A stretch of 64,000 bases of DNA from Blastobasis lacticolella (lineage: Eukaryota > Arthropoda > Insecta > Lepidoptera > Blastobasidae), in contig LR990050.1 in NCBI GenBank assembly GCA_905147135.1, forward strand, positions 10,910,001 to 10,974,000, written 5' to 3'. Shown piece after piece: positions 49,540 to 61,954 of this stretch. Position 1 is the stretch's first letter, and each line of letters begins with the position of its first letter. A model generated the notes under the pieces. It was not told the origin of the DNA, searched no databases, and was given only the letters and a program-made list of their open reading frames with translations. The position numbers and the translations under genes were made by a program.

Positions 49540-49745
49540 ATTCTACTAATATTATGAATGCGAAAGTTTGTATATGTGTAAGTTTGTTACGCCTAAACGG
49601 AGGATCTGATTTTGATGAAATTTGGTAGGTAGCTGAATTAGGAACCTGAATAACACTTAGGCTACTTTTTATCCCCCGCCTCCTACCCCCACTTGCGTGA
49701 TACAACGTGTAGTCCACGTGGGCGGAGCTATTGTACTTTAGATAC
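49540..49745 (-). repeat. Dispersed repeat, family C-like
   Basis: TCTACTAATATTATGAATGC, GATTTTGATGAAATTTGGTA and GGCTACTTTTTATCCC form the usual order of a repeat widespread in Lepidoptera; related sequence is at 22440-22660. Confidence 0.6.
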
Positions 49746-51112
49746 AATTATAGAGACCTCCTCATTCGATTTTCTTTTTCGTCTGTCTGGCTAGCTGTCG
49801 GTCGGAGACTCAAGATTAATTTTCGCAGAAATGGTTACAGATATCGAGTTGAAATTTATATCAAATGCTAAGGTTGGTAATTTCATTAAGACTACAAACA
49901 ATCCAAGCTTCTAAGCCAACGCAAGAGCAAAGACATGGTCGCAATGGGTTTTTACAAGAATGTAACAGTTTTTGATCAAAACCAGTTACTGAACTATGGT
50001 TTCGTAGATGGCACATCTTAATGTAACATCTGAACCATTTTGGGGCATTTCCTGTACACCTAGTAGGACAGGAATTTGTTTTATTTGCGATTGAAATAGT
50101 TATTTTTCAAGCGCCAATTTATAATTTACAAAATTTACTTTTAATTTACTCGGGCCTCGTCTCCAGACCTTACCAAGCGAATTGAAGGTATGGCGTGACC
50201 TTCGGAGCTCAAGTATATGGTTGATTAAAGAGGCTGTAGAGCGAAACCGAGGGTCCAAAGTATTCACGCGGTAGCTAGGAAGGAGCCACCTGACGAAGTT
50301 CACTACACATAATGGCAAAACCGTAATGTCATAGTCGCCGGTTATACCCTGCACATGCTCCTTGTCCCCAGAGTGACAGCCAGGATTCTAGGACCACCCT
50401 GCCGTGCCGGTTAACTACCAGAATTCATCTGGGCTGTTGACTTGCCTTCTGCTTCGGCATTGTGCTGCCCATTATTCGTGAGAATTTTAATATCCATTGC
50501 AAAAGACCTCCGTTCTATCCGAATAAATTTAGCATCCGATCAAAGAATTTTAAAAGTCGTTCCCGCCAAAGGTGCGAACAAAGCGCTTATTGTAAACAAC
50601 GTCGTGAATTCGTAAAGGGCAGTTTCGTTTATGTCGCGTCTGCGCCCGAAAGCGCGCATACCGCTCTCTTTGGCACGCTTTGACTCACTTTCATACCCAA
50701 AAAAACTTGATGCAAAAGTACGCGCACATTTATGAAGGCTAAAAGAACAATTTCGTTAGGTGCCCGTTGGAAATTCGCTGACTTCAAAGGCCATTTTAAC
50801 AACGCCCTCTTTCCCCCTTTGTTGACTCTGAAAAAGTATTTAAAACAGAAAATATTTTTTTCACTACCGCTGCAGTACGTAGCGAAGAAGAATTTTCTTT
50901 ACTAAAATTTCTGGGTTGTTATTTCGGTGTCAACGTAATGTCGCAAATTTTGACCAGCATTTCCGTACCCATTAGGCTGGTAGTTTAGTCATATGTCTTA
51001 TACTTATAGGTAGTGTTTAATTCATTTATCACTAAATCAATTTATTACCTTTATCCTTTTTGTTACACGTATACTTTAATTTAATTGCATAGGTATATAT
51101 TTCATTTATTTA
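49746..51112. other. No supported gene
   Basis: A minus-strand frame at 50100-50354 (84 residues) has a somewhat protein-like composition, but no domain was identified. Confidence 0.35.
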
Positions 51113-52345
51113 ATGAAGCTACTGGAACGTATTATGGACCAGAGACTTTGCCAGAAAAATTCCTTGTCGGAATTGAAATACGGCTTCAGGCCGGGCTGCA
51201 GCACCATGGATCCAATTTTTGCTCTCAGGGTCCTCCAGGAGTCCCATTGCAGTAGGAATCAACCATTGCATTACGCATTTGTCGACCTGCAAAGAGCTTT
51301 CGACAGTGTCCCTCGGGAGATAATCTGGTGGGCTATGAGATCAAAGTCTGTGCCCGAAGCGTACATTTGTATTATACAAGATATGTATGCCAATACTGGA
51401 GCCGTCGTCAAAACCATCGTAGGCTATACTAATCCCTTCCCGATTACTGTAGGTGTTCACCAGGGTTCTGCGCTGAGCCATTACTTGTTTTGTTTTGGGC
51501 ATCAAAACAAAACAAGTATAATTTCTCAGCGGAAATTCAGGACATTCCTTCTTGGCTTATGAAGTACGCTGACGACATTGTACTGGTGAGCAAGCTTAGG
51601 TAGGATCTGAAACCAGAGTAAACACGTAGAAGGATGTGCTAGAAAACGGTGGTCTGAAATTGAATGTCACCAAAACGGAGTATATGGCCAGCTGCAGCGC
51701 AGATCTCGAAACCATCCTTGTAGGTAACGAAGCTGTTAATAGAATCCAAATACCTCGGATCCGTGATGCACGAGTCCGGCGATATCGGCCCCGATGTCAA
51801 ATTCCGAATCTCTGCAGCTTGGGCCAAATGGCGGGAACTCACGGCAGTCACCTGTGACCCTAAAATCCCTTTAAAGATCAAAGGGCTTATATACAAGAGT
51901 ATAATTAGACCGGTGATGCTCTATGGCTGCGAGACATGGCCAGCGCTGACGAAACACGTTCGCGAACTCAACGCCAACGAAATGATAATGCTGCGGTGGA
52001 TATGCGGAGTGACGCGATTCGATCGAGTGCGTAACGAGTACAGCCGTGGCAGCCTTGGCGTGAGGGATATCGCAGATAATTTCGAGGAGGCTCGTCTGCG
52101 CTGGTTTGGTCACGTGTTGCTTAAACCTCAGGGATACGTGGGAAACAGGTGCCTGAATCTGACTATATCAGGAAAGAGGCCCCGTGGGCGACCCAAAAAG
52201 CAATGGATTGACATCGCTGCGGTGAATGCGAGAGCCAACTGCTTACGACGAGAGGATGCCGAAGACCGGGCAAAGTGAAGATAATTGAGTAGGAAAGCGG
52301 ACCCTGGCAGAGGCCGGGATGAGCGCTAGGACGATGGTGATATTT
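51113..52345 (+). pseudogene. RTE-like non-LTR retrotransposon, reverse transcriptase and C-terminus, broken
   Basis: The frame starting at 51113 shows reverse-transcriptase palm and finger motifs: YGFRPGCSTMDPIFALR, then AFVDLQRAFDSVPRE (first catalytic Asp) and VGVHQGSALS. The YADD box with the other catalytic Asp pair lies at 51565-51576 in another frame, after a disrupted stretch around 51485-51520. The thumb-region KLNVTKTEYM and the C-terminal part with GCETWPALTK, ARLRWFGHVL and GRPKKQWIDI (51763-52278) follow in further frames. At least three frameshifts and an in-frame stop at 51601 rule out activity. In life the protein nicks target DNA and reverse-transcribes its own RNA. The endonuclease half is absent, so the copy is 5'-truncated. 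The motif set resembles RTE-clade elements; the clade was not tested by phylogeny. Confidence 0.88.
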
Positions 52346-55300
52346 CATTTATTTTTTTATTTAATTATGCTGTTATGCTTCATCGCACTGAAAATGAGCG
52401 CTGCAGTACTTGTTGTAGTTTATGCTGAGCTGGGTTCTGTTTTTGGCATCGCATTGGTCCATGATTTATTGTATTTGTGTGTTTGTACCTACTTTGTTTT
52501 AGTTTAGCATTGAATCGTTCTGAAATTACCTTAATATATGTAAACGCTTATGGATTTTTGTAATGTCAAAAACTTATGCCTATATAATAGTAAATAATTC
52601 TTTCTAACAGGTAGGTACCTACAACGAACGCTTCAGTGATTGAAAGGTACACGAACACGATGTTAGATGTCGTATTAGAACGATCAACTTTAGATAAATC
52701 GAGTCAACGGATCCAATTTATTTATTTGAACCACTTCGCCGACAACGCTACAGCTTTATTTCGTTCACCACAGACACACGAATATTTAGATAAACCCCAT
52801 TCTTAAAAGAAAACTCAGATCGGAATATTTTATAAAAAAATATATATTTTATATGACTACAAAATAATTATTTTCAACGGTTTCATAAAACGTGAAAACA
52901 AAATTAGGTCACATGGAAGTACCGTAAGATGAATAAATTGGCTATGTATTAAATAAAACAGGTATGACAAAATGTTCTAATTGGCTTAAGGTATGACTTG
53001 TTCTAATTAGGAGTTATAATAAAGGAGACACGTTTCTGCTTTCGGTGTACCGCAGCCTGTATTCTACGTCTGTGTTTCATTTGAATTTGTACCCCATAAT
53101 TAAAAATAGTCTTATTATTCGAAGCTGAATAATAATAATCCCCGTTAACAATCCAAATGTTTATTTCAATCGGTGCTGTCGTGTAGTATCGTAAGCGAAC
53201 GAGCATTTTTGACTTGGCATATTTATTCGGCAAAAACTTTAAATTGCTTCCGACCCAGTTGGAGCGCCTATTGAACCAATTCGCCGATTGCCTCGCTCTA
53301 AACTCCCTCATCTCGTTTATTTGTTTTTGACTAACACTCTCTCATCTTGACCTAATTTGGAATATTGCCTGTTGCCCATGCTCGTTAACCGCCAGTTCGA
53401 TAACAACTTGCAGTTCCGAATTAGCTGAAATGGTTTCGGAATGGCGGCTAACCGGCTTTCTGATTAATATAATTAACGCTACTATTATAGTAAGTATATG
53501 GTAGAGTGTAGCTTCATGCGCTACGAAATTGAAGGGGGGGGGGGGGCAGCCTCTTTATCGGCTAGTTAGTTGTTTAATTACGAATTTTCGTAATGACATA
53601 GAATAATGTTTTTTGTATAGTTTTAAGTTTGTATATACTGTATCATAGCAATGTACCTATAACATTAAATAAAATACTTATGACATAAGTAGATATTTAT
53701 AGTTTAGATTTTCTTAACTCGCGATTCTGATGAAAACAGTAGATAACTAGATGCTTTGAAAAGAAAATGTAAACAGTACTGTCAAATCCATGCAATGATT
53801 CAAGTACCTAAGTTGTATAAAAGGAAGTTTGAAGCATGGTATTTTTATCTTCCATAACACTCCCCATCTAACCCCCATAAAATACATTCACAAGAGAATG
53901 TGAAAAGAAGCAGGATGTATACCTGTGCCCCTGTGAAACCGAGACAATTTCACTTTATTGGGTCCGCTGGGAATCAAAACGCATTCGCGACCGTATCTGA
54001 GACAACTTTTGGCAGAAGTTATTTTGATTTATGTCCCAAAGGGCATCCAAATAATTGTACCGAGTCGAATAAATTCCTACGGCAACCGTTCCGCTCCTTG
54101 TTCCAGTTGTTCCTCGTTAAATACTTGTTCTTAAACGCCTACCACAATTACGTGAGCAATTTCACATTAATAACAATTTAATGCTACTAAACTGTTGACA
54201 CGCAAACTTTAATTGCATATTAATTTCTTGTTCATTCGTATTATAAATTATAAGAGCGGTTAATTATGTATTTCAAATCTAAATAGATGAGTAACCGATT
54301 AATTATATCAAATCGAAACCGAATAAACGCAGAGTGGTAAGGCGAAGCCGCAGCAAATAAGTGTTCTTTTTAATTTATTTGAAAATAGGGACACGGCCCT
54401 TGAGGCGGGGAGCGATTGATGTCTGAAAAATTCAAGGGTTTCTTTATTCGAGTTCTCTAAATTAAATTACTAGTACGACTCAATCTTGCTGGTGCGGTGG
54501 TATTGAGCCGGCGACTCTGACGTTAAATATTTACCCTAATTCAAGGTGAAACTTAGCAGACTAACATCGAGTCCACCTTATTATGGCTTTCAAAACACGA
54601 AGCCCTTTATCTATTGTTCTCGGGTACAAACAAAGAGAACTTATGTAGGTGTATGTGTACATTTCTCAGTTTATCGCAGTTTCCACTCGACAACTCTGCG
54701 AAGCAATACGCTGTCTTCGGCTCGGAGGTTGCATTGATAATAATAACATAGCCCTAGCCCTAAGGTGTTTGTCTTGTGGTACCTATTGGTGTAGAAATAT
54801 GATGCAGTACCCTTGCCGTTCTCAGAATATTTAAGACCATTTTAAAATGTGAGTCTTGCAAAATGATGCCCTAGGGATACCTGTACCTGGCCCAGCTTCT
54901 GCCAGGGTCCGCTTTTCTACTCTTCCTTCACTTTGCTCGTCTGCAGCAGTACTTCGTTTCCCCTTCGCAGTAGCAAATTCGCTAATAAGCAGTAGATATT
55001 TAAAACACAGGACAAAAATGTTGCCGCCCATGTTCATTGATATACATATACGGTGAATTACGAATACTTATTCCTTTTTTCGTTTGCATTTGTGGCTACT
55101 AATACGTACACAGTCTGTTTTATAAGCATGTACCGGTAATATTGAGTTAAATATATTTAAAGTATCTATTGTACTGAATTAAGTTAAGTAACCCTTTCGG
55201 TAAAATGCGTTATGACAATTAAATTGGTTTGCACTTTAAAGTCGCTGACAAATCACTTTTACCGTCATGAGAGCAGCATATTGTTAGTAGGTACTACGAA

Positions 55301-55511
55301 GCAGACTGCCGCGGGATCAAGAAAAGAAAGCATGACTGGGGCTGCATATTATTCGGCAACGTTTCGTTTTTGGCATCGAATATAAGATCTCGTGCTTGGT
55401 CAAGAGCCGATTTGAAATTGTTGGTATGGACCGTGGAACACCCAGTCAGAGCAAACGTCTAGGTGCATCTTTAAGAGTGCTTCTCCGAAAGAGGTTTTGG
55501 AAAATTACTGT
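52346..55511. other. No supported gene
   Basis: Contains an uninterrupted poly-G run at about 53534-53546. Frames at 53003-53311 (minus) and 53900-54181 (plus) have no domains or splice pairs. Confidence 0.4.
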
Positions 55512-55519
55512 TGTTTTAC

Positions 55520-56005
55520 TAGTGGTCGCAAACCGGGATCCCGGATACCGACAATACCGGGATCCCGGACGAAAGATACGCCTTCACAATACCGGTATTC
55601 ATTTTACAAAAACCGGGATTTTCAGTATTCAGTTAAAATAAAATTATATATTACTTTTGCACTATTAGAATCAATTTAATATTCTAATTACTATCTAGAC
55701 TAACAAAACGCATAATATCATTTTCTCAAATACTATAGCAAAAGAAAATAGTTATCGATGGGGGATCTATAATAGGGGAAATTTTAATTAGATTTTTCTT
55801 CTAGAAATTAACCTTTTGTATGAAATCCTCTAACTATTTAAGACTGTCTATGACTTTTATGCAATAAAGAATACAATAATTAAAAGTTTATAATGAATTA
55901 CTAGTAACTTCACCGAATACCGAAAATACCGGGACCCCGGTATTGACCTCATGTTATTACCGAAAATCCCGGTTTTGAAAAGATACACCGGTATTGCGAC
56001 CCCTA
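55520..56005. mobile_element. hAT-like non-autonomous DNA transposon 2 (486 bp)
   Basis: The left end TAGTGGTCGCAA and the inverted right end TAGGGGTCGCAA differ at one base and are flanked by TGTTTTAC (55512-55519) and TGTTATAC (56006-56013), an 8-bp duplication with one mismatch. TAG-type ends and 8-bp duplications fit hAT. The terminal regions are filled with ACCGGGATCCCGG-like words; CCGGGATCCCGG occurs perfectly at 55533-55544 and 55557-55568. No transposase frame is present. Confidence 0.8.
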
Positions 56006-56013
56006 TGTTATAC

Positions 56014-57294
56014 GGAGCTTTGAATGCTATGAAGAAAAACAAAGTCTATGAAAAAGTTTTTTCACCTTATAGGTAGATACTAATTGGTAGAACTCAAGTC
56101 AAAATGAAAAACGAATTTTACAAGAATATGACCTCAACACCGAACTCGCCTAAGTACCGCCTGGAACGAAGATAGAAACATCACGATCAGACCACTGTCT
56201 TGGAGTAGTACTCGGCATTGTGGTAGGTGTTTAAGTACAGTAACCAAAGACAAACCCAATCGCAAATGTTTGGGGATTAATAAAGCCTTAATTAGGTAGG
56301 AAAAATACACAAGGAGACGTAAAAACACACAAAAAAAAATTTGATGTCCTTTCCCCAGACTATGCTCATAATACACCATAACGGAGACTGAACACCATAT
56401 CAATATAACATCATTACAATACAACAACTTCTAGCGTGATGTTCATGAAATAAAATATACATTTTTATTTATTTTAGTCGGTTACATTCTTATAGAACAT
56501 AGTGTAGAACATGAGTTTCATTGACTGGAATACGCGAACTATACCTCGTACTGCATGGTCCAGACTACTAGATTATAACATAGGGTGCTGTCTATAATCA
56601 CGTATACTCACTTTCCGGCACTAGTGTGATAAAAAAATCGGACGCAGTTGCTCATAAAGGGAGAACGAAAAGCTGCAGTCGAGTCCGGAAAAAAAAGCTT
56701 TTCGTCAGCAGACCGCTTAGTCACTGCCACGTGCACCCGTAATTAAAACCCGAAGCCGGCCATATGTGCGTAGGTAACTATATATTGTTTATAGTATTCG
56801 ACGTATTGTGGTGATCGATAGCATCAAGCGATTGAGACAAGGGACGGGGGTGGTGGGAGAGCTGTAATGAGAGCGAGGCGTTCGCGCGTAGCACCAAGCC
56901 AGCCGTGTGAATTTTGTGGGCTCAAACGTGCGCACCGACACATATGTACCGCGTCGATGTGCGCCACCCCGGATGCTGCACGCTGGTCCTAGTACTACGA
57001 CTGGCTAAAAATAGGAGATACTACCGACTAGGGCGGAAAAAATACAAGTTAAATTTTACTATCTGTCAAGCCTTGATCGGTATCAATCCGTTGTTTAGTA
57101 GGCTACCAAGCAACAATGTTTTTCTTTGTATTGCGGTTTGAAGCATAAGGTAACCAGCACAATCGATAGCCGAAGTGAAAGTCTTAGTCCTCACTGTGAC
57201 AACGTGTATGCGGTTTGTTTGTTTGATGTAGACTTGATCGTATATTGTTACGGGTGACAGTTACCGTTTTCCATCAGGTGGTCGGCCTGATCGT
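56014..57294. other. No supported gene
   Basis: No exon, repeat or RNA gene was resolved. A block near 57245-57300 resembles a repeat end (CCATCAGGTGGTCGGCCTGA). Confidence 0.4.
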
Positions 57295-57717
57295 TTAGCG
57301 CCGAGTAACATATGTAGAAACGAAAACAATAAACATGAGGATCGTGAATAAAAGTAAATTTGCTTTTGACAGTGGTTCTGCCGGTTGTACAATGGGGAAT
57401 GTTCTGGTGAATATACTGACCTCATACCCACAGCAAAATTCCACCAGCGTACCGCACCCGCCACAGGCTAGGTACTCATCCACAACGTAGACTCTCTGAT
57501 GGTGTCCACGTGAAGGGGAAATCATAGGGGGAGGGTTGGTGTATGGCAGGCAACGACACCAAAAATAGATGATACCTAACGTATTACAAAACAGATTTTT
57601 TACTCTTCTGTCTTTTGAAGTTGGCTTTTTTATAATTTTCAACTCAGCAGTAAAACAATATGCTAGTAAAATTATAACCTGACAAACACACCATAATGAA
57701 GTGCCTATAAGTTTCAA
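57295..57717 (-). CDS. Uncertain 140-residue Cys-rich frame with hydrophobic N-terminus
   Basis: On the minus strand an ATG opens 140 codons. The start looks like a signal peptide (MKLIGTSLW, then CVCQVIILLAYCFTAEL). A basic stretch and a Cys-rich part (FWCRC; YLACGGCGTLVEFCCGYE) follow, and the C-terminus ends with a hydrophobic run. The part from GTCTACGTTGTGG to GGGTATGAG on the minus strand is bounded by CATCAG and GTCAGT, so it could instead be one internal exon with acceptor and donor. No family is recognised. AT-rich DNA yields long chance frames, so this is a weak call. Confidence 0.18.
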   Translation of the reverse strand: MKLIGTSLWCVCQVIILLAYCFTAELKIIKKPTSKDRRVKNLFCNTLGIIYFWCRCLPYTNPPPMISPSRGHHQRVYVVDEYLACGGCGTLVEFCCGYEVSIFTRTFPIVQPAEPLSKANLLLFTILMFIVFVSTYVTRR

Positions 57718-58686
57718 GGGTTGCCCTTGATTTTACAGGAGTTTCCATCATCAGATACTGACTTGATGATAATAGGAACCACTTCAGAAATACTCTTTAA
57801 AACAAAATTAAATCTGTTCAAAACCTCCTCCTTTTTTGGAACTCGGTTTAAATAAGTCAAGTTGCAGTGGGTGCTCCTGCCATACAGCCATCGATAAATG
57901 AACATGTTAGTAATATTAAGTATTTGTCTATGCTGAGCAAAGTCTTAGTAGTAGTGTCATCAAAAACATACGCAGACCATTTAAATGGGAGAAATATCAT
58001 TGGATATAATAACGATTTGTTTATGTCTACTATTTCTGGAATAATAGTAGACATAAACACGACTTGGGGCGAGGATATTCCAATCAGCGTTTTTATGGAA
58101 CGTAAATATGACTGAAAATTATGAGGACTGTCACCTCTGCTGCGCGCAGCGTTATGTTCGAGCGAACTTGAATAGTTCTCTATTTAATTCGGTCGGATTG
58201 TTGGGCGCGTGGCACTCGCATGTACCTTCACTATTTAAATTTAGTTTAGGAGATTAATTAAACCGACACCGGGCGAGCGGACGCGCTCTGTCACGACCGT
58301 CAATGGCAGCCGTCGCACTGTTTTATTCTCGCGCTACCGTCAATGGGAGACGCAATCAAATTTGCCAAATGACGCTCACACTAAATTGGTGAAGAGTGAT
58401 TGATTGAAAATGCTCCTCTGCTAAAGCATTTTACAGTGTGGATCGAATATTTAGAGCGATTGATGGCCAGCGTCCACATCGAAAGATTGTTATTCGTGAT
58501 TTTGTGATCCATGTATTACCTCTTTCTTTTCCTTTTTGTTATGTAGGCAAATGAAAATAGACTTTTCTATTAAATAAATTTATAAGTTACCAACAGCAGG
58601 TATGAATATAAACACCAACAAACAATGTAGATGTTTGATAGAAAAATTCTGACATTCTCACTTTCACATTTCCTTTGTCGTTTTGT
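57718..58686. other. No supported gene
   Basis: 57867-58115 (plus) and 57857-58060 (minus) overlap and neither shows a domain. TTTATGTCTACTATT near 58019 and AATAGTAGACATAAA near 58045 form a 15-bp inverted pair. Confidence 0.4.
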
Positions 58687-58800
58687 TTGAATATGGCGGA
58701 CGGTGGGCGGGCGGCCGCGTCCGCAGCCGCGCGGCTCTGCCCTGACACGCAGTATTAGCCTGATTAGCTGTGAAACGGGCGCGCCTCTGCAAAAAGCTTT
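58687..58800 (+). promoter_or_regulatory. CpG-rich block with ATGGCGGAC, possible alternative start
   Basis: GAATATGGCGGACGGTGGGC at 58688 has the ATGGCGG context found near many animal transcription and translation starts. The frame closes after 21 codons without a good donor, so no exon is called. It may be an alternative promoter within the putative intron. Confidence 0.2.
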
Positions 58801-59959
58801 AAAAACGTCGCCAGTAATTCAGTTACAGAGGCACTGGCACGCCGGCCGGCGCCCAACCATGACTTCTATTGTCTCTACTCGAACGAAAATCGCATTTTCG
58901 CAGAATCCATTGCGCTCCCTAGCGGGTGCGGGTACTAGTTACGAGTACCTAAGGCCTCTGCATAGTTGGTAGAAACTATTACCTAATTGGAACTTCTCAT
59001 AACTTTGATATTTCAAATCAGTTTTCGGAACAATGTTAACAAACAAATTTAAGTTTTTGAAGGTAAATGAAATTCAGCCTTCAATTGGAGACGACTGTAA
59101 CGAAGAACGTTCCCTGTAAACCAGTGTTCAAGCCTAATAAATTTAAGGTTGTGTATCGAGAACCGTTTCACGGCCATGGTAGGGCCTGTAACCCGACGAT
59201 AATTAGATACGGCGCGCTTTTACAGCGGCGCGGCGCTGAATGCGAACCAAATTGCGCCCTTCCAATCCTGTTTATGCCGCGGCGCGCACCGCCCTCGTTT
59301 GCCGCCATTTTGTGCTTTCCGCCTTTTAAAATTTCATAAACTTTCCATACGGCCATGGTAATTGAGAAAACATTTACTAGATAGCTTATTCGGGTCAACA
59401 CCCTCGACTGACTCAGCTATTTCTATCCCTGCTGGGCTAAAATGTATTCAGCACTCGCCATCAGCGACTACTTAGATAATATATTAAAAAATCCAATTAT
59501 AGTGCAATAGCGACACTACTTCGTCCAAATACCTAAACTTCAGGCTCTTAGTAATGCGGGGCGGGACGATCGCTCGGCGAGTTCTATCTTACTATCCGCG
59601 CCAGCTCGAGTGAGCACTTAGCTACTTTATTTTGCTCTATAAACCGGGCATCCACCCGCATCTACCGTGGCTAGATTAATTATCTGCGTAGGTACCCACT
59701 TCCCAAGAATTATCCCAAATCCAACAATTCATCCACCAATTTCAAAAAGTGCTTTCGCTTCTAATTTTCATTCAGAGTAGCAGCCACTGAGTGGTCTTCA
59801 ACTAGTAGTAATCAAATAAGAGTCCAACTCTTATTTTGTTTACAATAGTTCATGAGTATGATTAAGTATGCAACTGTTTGTAACATGCCTGCAATGTATA
59901 ATCATGTGTGGGTATTGTATGTTAGACCTAATCTTTGCTAAAAGTGGTTAATAGGTCCC
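58801..59959. other. No supported gene
   Basis: ACGGCCATGGTA occurs at about 59170 and 59350. A frame of 90 residues at 59067-59339 is GC-driven and unsupported. Confidence 0.4.
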
Positions 59960-60115
59960 TAAACTTGCTGATATCAGGAGAGGTCCCGCAGGACACCCAA
60001 GTAGCGATGGAATGACATCGCTAAGTCGCATGCGAGAGCTAACAGATTACAACACGATGCTGAGTGGGAAGAATAGGAAAGCGGACTTTGACAGAAGACG
60101 GGACAGGGCGATGAT
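59960..60115 (+). pseudogene. 3' fragment of the RTE-like retrotransposon, copy C
   Basis: GATATCAGGAGAGGTCCCGC, GGAATGACATCGCTAAG, GCGAGAGCTAACAG and GGAAAGCGGACTTTGACAGA match the order and spacing of 52165-52320. It covers only the last part of the polyprotein and the 3' end, with stops. Confidence 0.72.
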
Positions 60116-61927
60116 GAAACAATAAGTTCTATCTCTCCTAACATTTTGTTTTAAATTTCAACGTTTGAAGACGGTGCATAGTCCACGAAAACACCCCGAC
60201 GCTCCCATGATTGCATATAACGTCACATGTTGCATATTTAATATCGAACCTACAATATTCCTTGCTTATCTTAATTATCAAATAAGTCAATACGTCACAG
60301 TTACCTCCTTACTTCAAACATAATCGTTTTCATCGCCAGAAAACACTACCAGTTTTGCTATTGAAGGTTTATCCGTGGTAGCCAAAGCCTTCTAGGAACA
60401 ATAGTTTCATTTATTGTTTCGAGAATGCCTTATAATTTTACGTACAGAAAGAGCATTGTCAATGGGTGGCTCATCTTCACCTAATCTAGGCTAGACAGCT
60501 TAGCATTTACATCTAGATCTAGCATAGACATACTCTCTCTCTCTTAAATGTATGCACTGTGCACACTGCATTTAAGTAAATACTGCAACTATTTCATATG
60601 ATATCAAAAATTAAACAAAATAGTTAGGTATACCCTTAAATTCATTTCTCTTGCCAAATTACAGAAACCACGTATTGGATGATATACATCGAAGCCACTA
60701 ACTAGTACTACTGCACGAGATTGCCCATTATCTATTCAAATTCAACCGCCTTTCTATCTTCGTACGGCAGCCGAAGGTATCGGGGCTAGCATCGGAAAAT
60801 TCCCAAAATCCCCGCGTATTAGCCAGCGCAGTGCTAGCTCGGATTCACGAGGGCCCTGCACATCGTCGGCGGCGATTAGCCATGCCTCTCTGCCCCTCTG
60901 CCTCTCTGCCCCTCTGTCTGATCGCTCTTCCCGAGCGCACCTGCAGTTTTTGGCACCCATCCTAAATGAAACTACGCAAATTAACCTCGCCGAGCCAACT
61001 CCGATGTACGTTTCAAATTGTCCGTGTTAGAACTAACCTTGTATAACGGAATGTGTCGATGAAATTACTTCGTGTAAATACAAACAAATACAGTCACCGA
61101 CATTTCGCTTACGATACCATAAATACTTTCATAGGAAAAATAAACTAAACGTAATAAATTTTAATGAAACAACTACAAGTCTAAGTTTGGCGTTCAAAAA
61201 CGCGTGATTTGGATCAGCAAAGAATGTGGCTGGTACTAAATTAAAAGCGTTGTTACTCGTTGTTGATGGAAATAAAGATTAGCTCATTATAATTCCGTGG
61301 ACGTTCCGAGCTGAGAGTTTGCGCTGTAAAGTGTATGCGAGGAAGTCTGGAGGATGCTGCGTCACGAGCTGGCTGTATCTGATAAGCCCGGTAGTTTGTC
61401 GCGAGGCTGTCATTTGTCGCGGCGCAGCGGCGCGGGCGCAGGTCGCCTGTCGTGACCGCGTAGGCGGACCATCCTGCACCTATGAAGCTGTTTAGGAGGC
61501 AGTTGCCTTTAAAGAGGTAGCCTTGGCGATTTTGAGGTGCGATTTTGCATGGATGAGAGACTAACTTAAAGCGCCGATTTGGGTTCTGGAAATATTCTCA
61601 GGTAGTACGACTCTGTCAAGATTGAAAAGTCCGCCTGGCTGAGTACCACCGCCTTATCTATTTCAGCCGCTAAGCACCAAAACACAAAGTTTGAAGGATA
61701 CGGTACTCAGGTAGGAATTAAAGGCATGAGGCATTTCATCTTAGTCATCACAGTGACAAAACACCTGTGTTTCTGTATTTTTGTTGTCTGCAACCTTACC
61801 ACGACAATAATGACGTGAGGGGGCGTCAGTTGTCTTTTCATCAGAAAAGTTTCCATATTTGCGGCATGTTAGCTCCTTTTAACGCCACAATCAGTATTAT
61901 CCATGGACTTACTACACATTTCGGATG
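60116..61927. other. No supported gene
   Basis: A CCTCTCTGCCCCTCTG unit occurs twice in tandem at about 60884-60917. A GC-rich patch lies at 61370-61470. No exon was resolved. Confidence 0.4.
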
Positions 61928-61954
61928 GCAGCTGTCAAACTTAGAACTGTTGCA

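Noticed and set aside
50100..50354. Minus-strand frame resembling a retrotransposon C-terminus
   Set aside because: Composition is protein-like, but no retrotransposon motif could be placed with confidence.
53534..53546. Poly-G run as a functional quadruplex
   Set aside because: A single homopolymer run does not support a functional claim and may be a sequencing artefact.
53900..54181. 93-residue plus-strand frame
   Set aside because: No domain, no splice signals, and nothing similar was recognised.
59067..59339. 90-residue plus-strand frame
   Set aside because: Overlapped by an opposite-strand frame in GC-rich sequence; no domain was recognised.
60540..60575. microRNA-like hairpin (CTTAAATG ... 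CATTTAAG)
   Set aside because: The stem is too short for a microRNA precursor and no known mature sequence was recognised.
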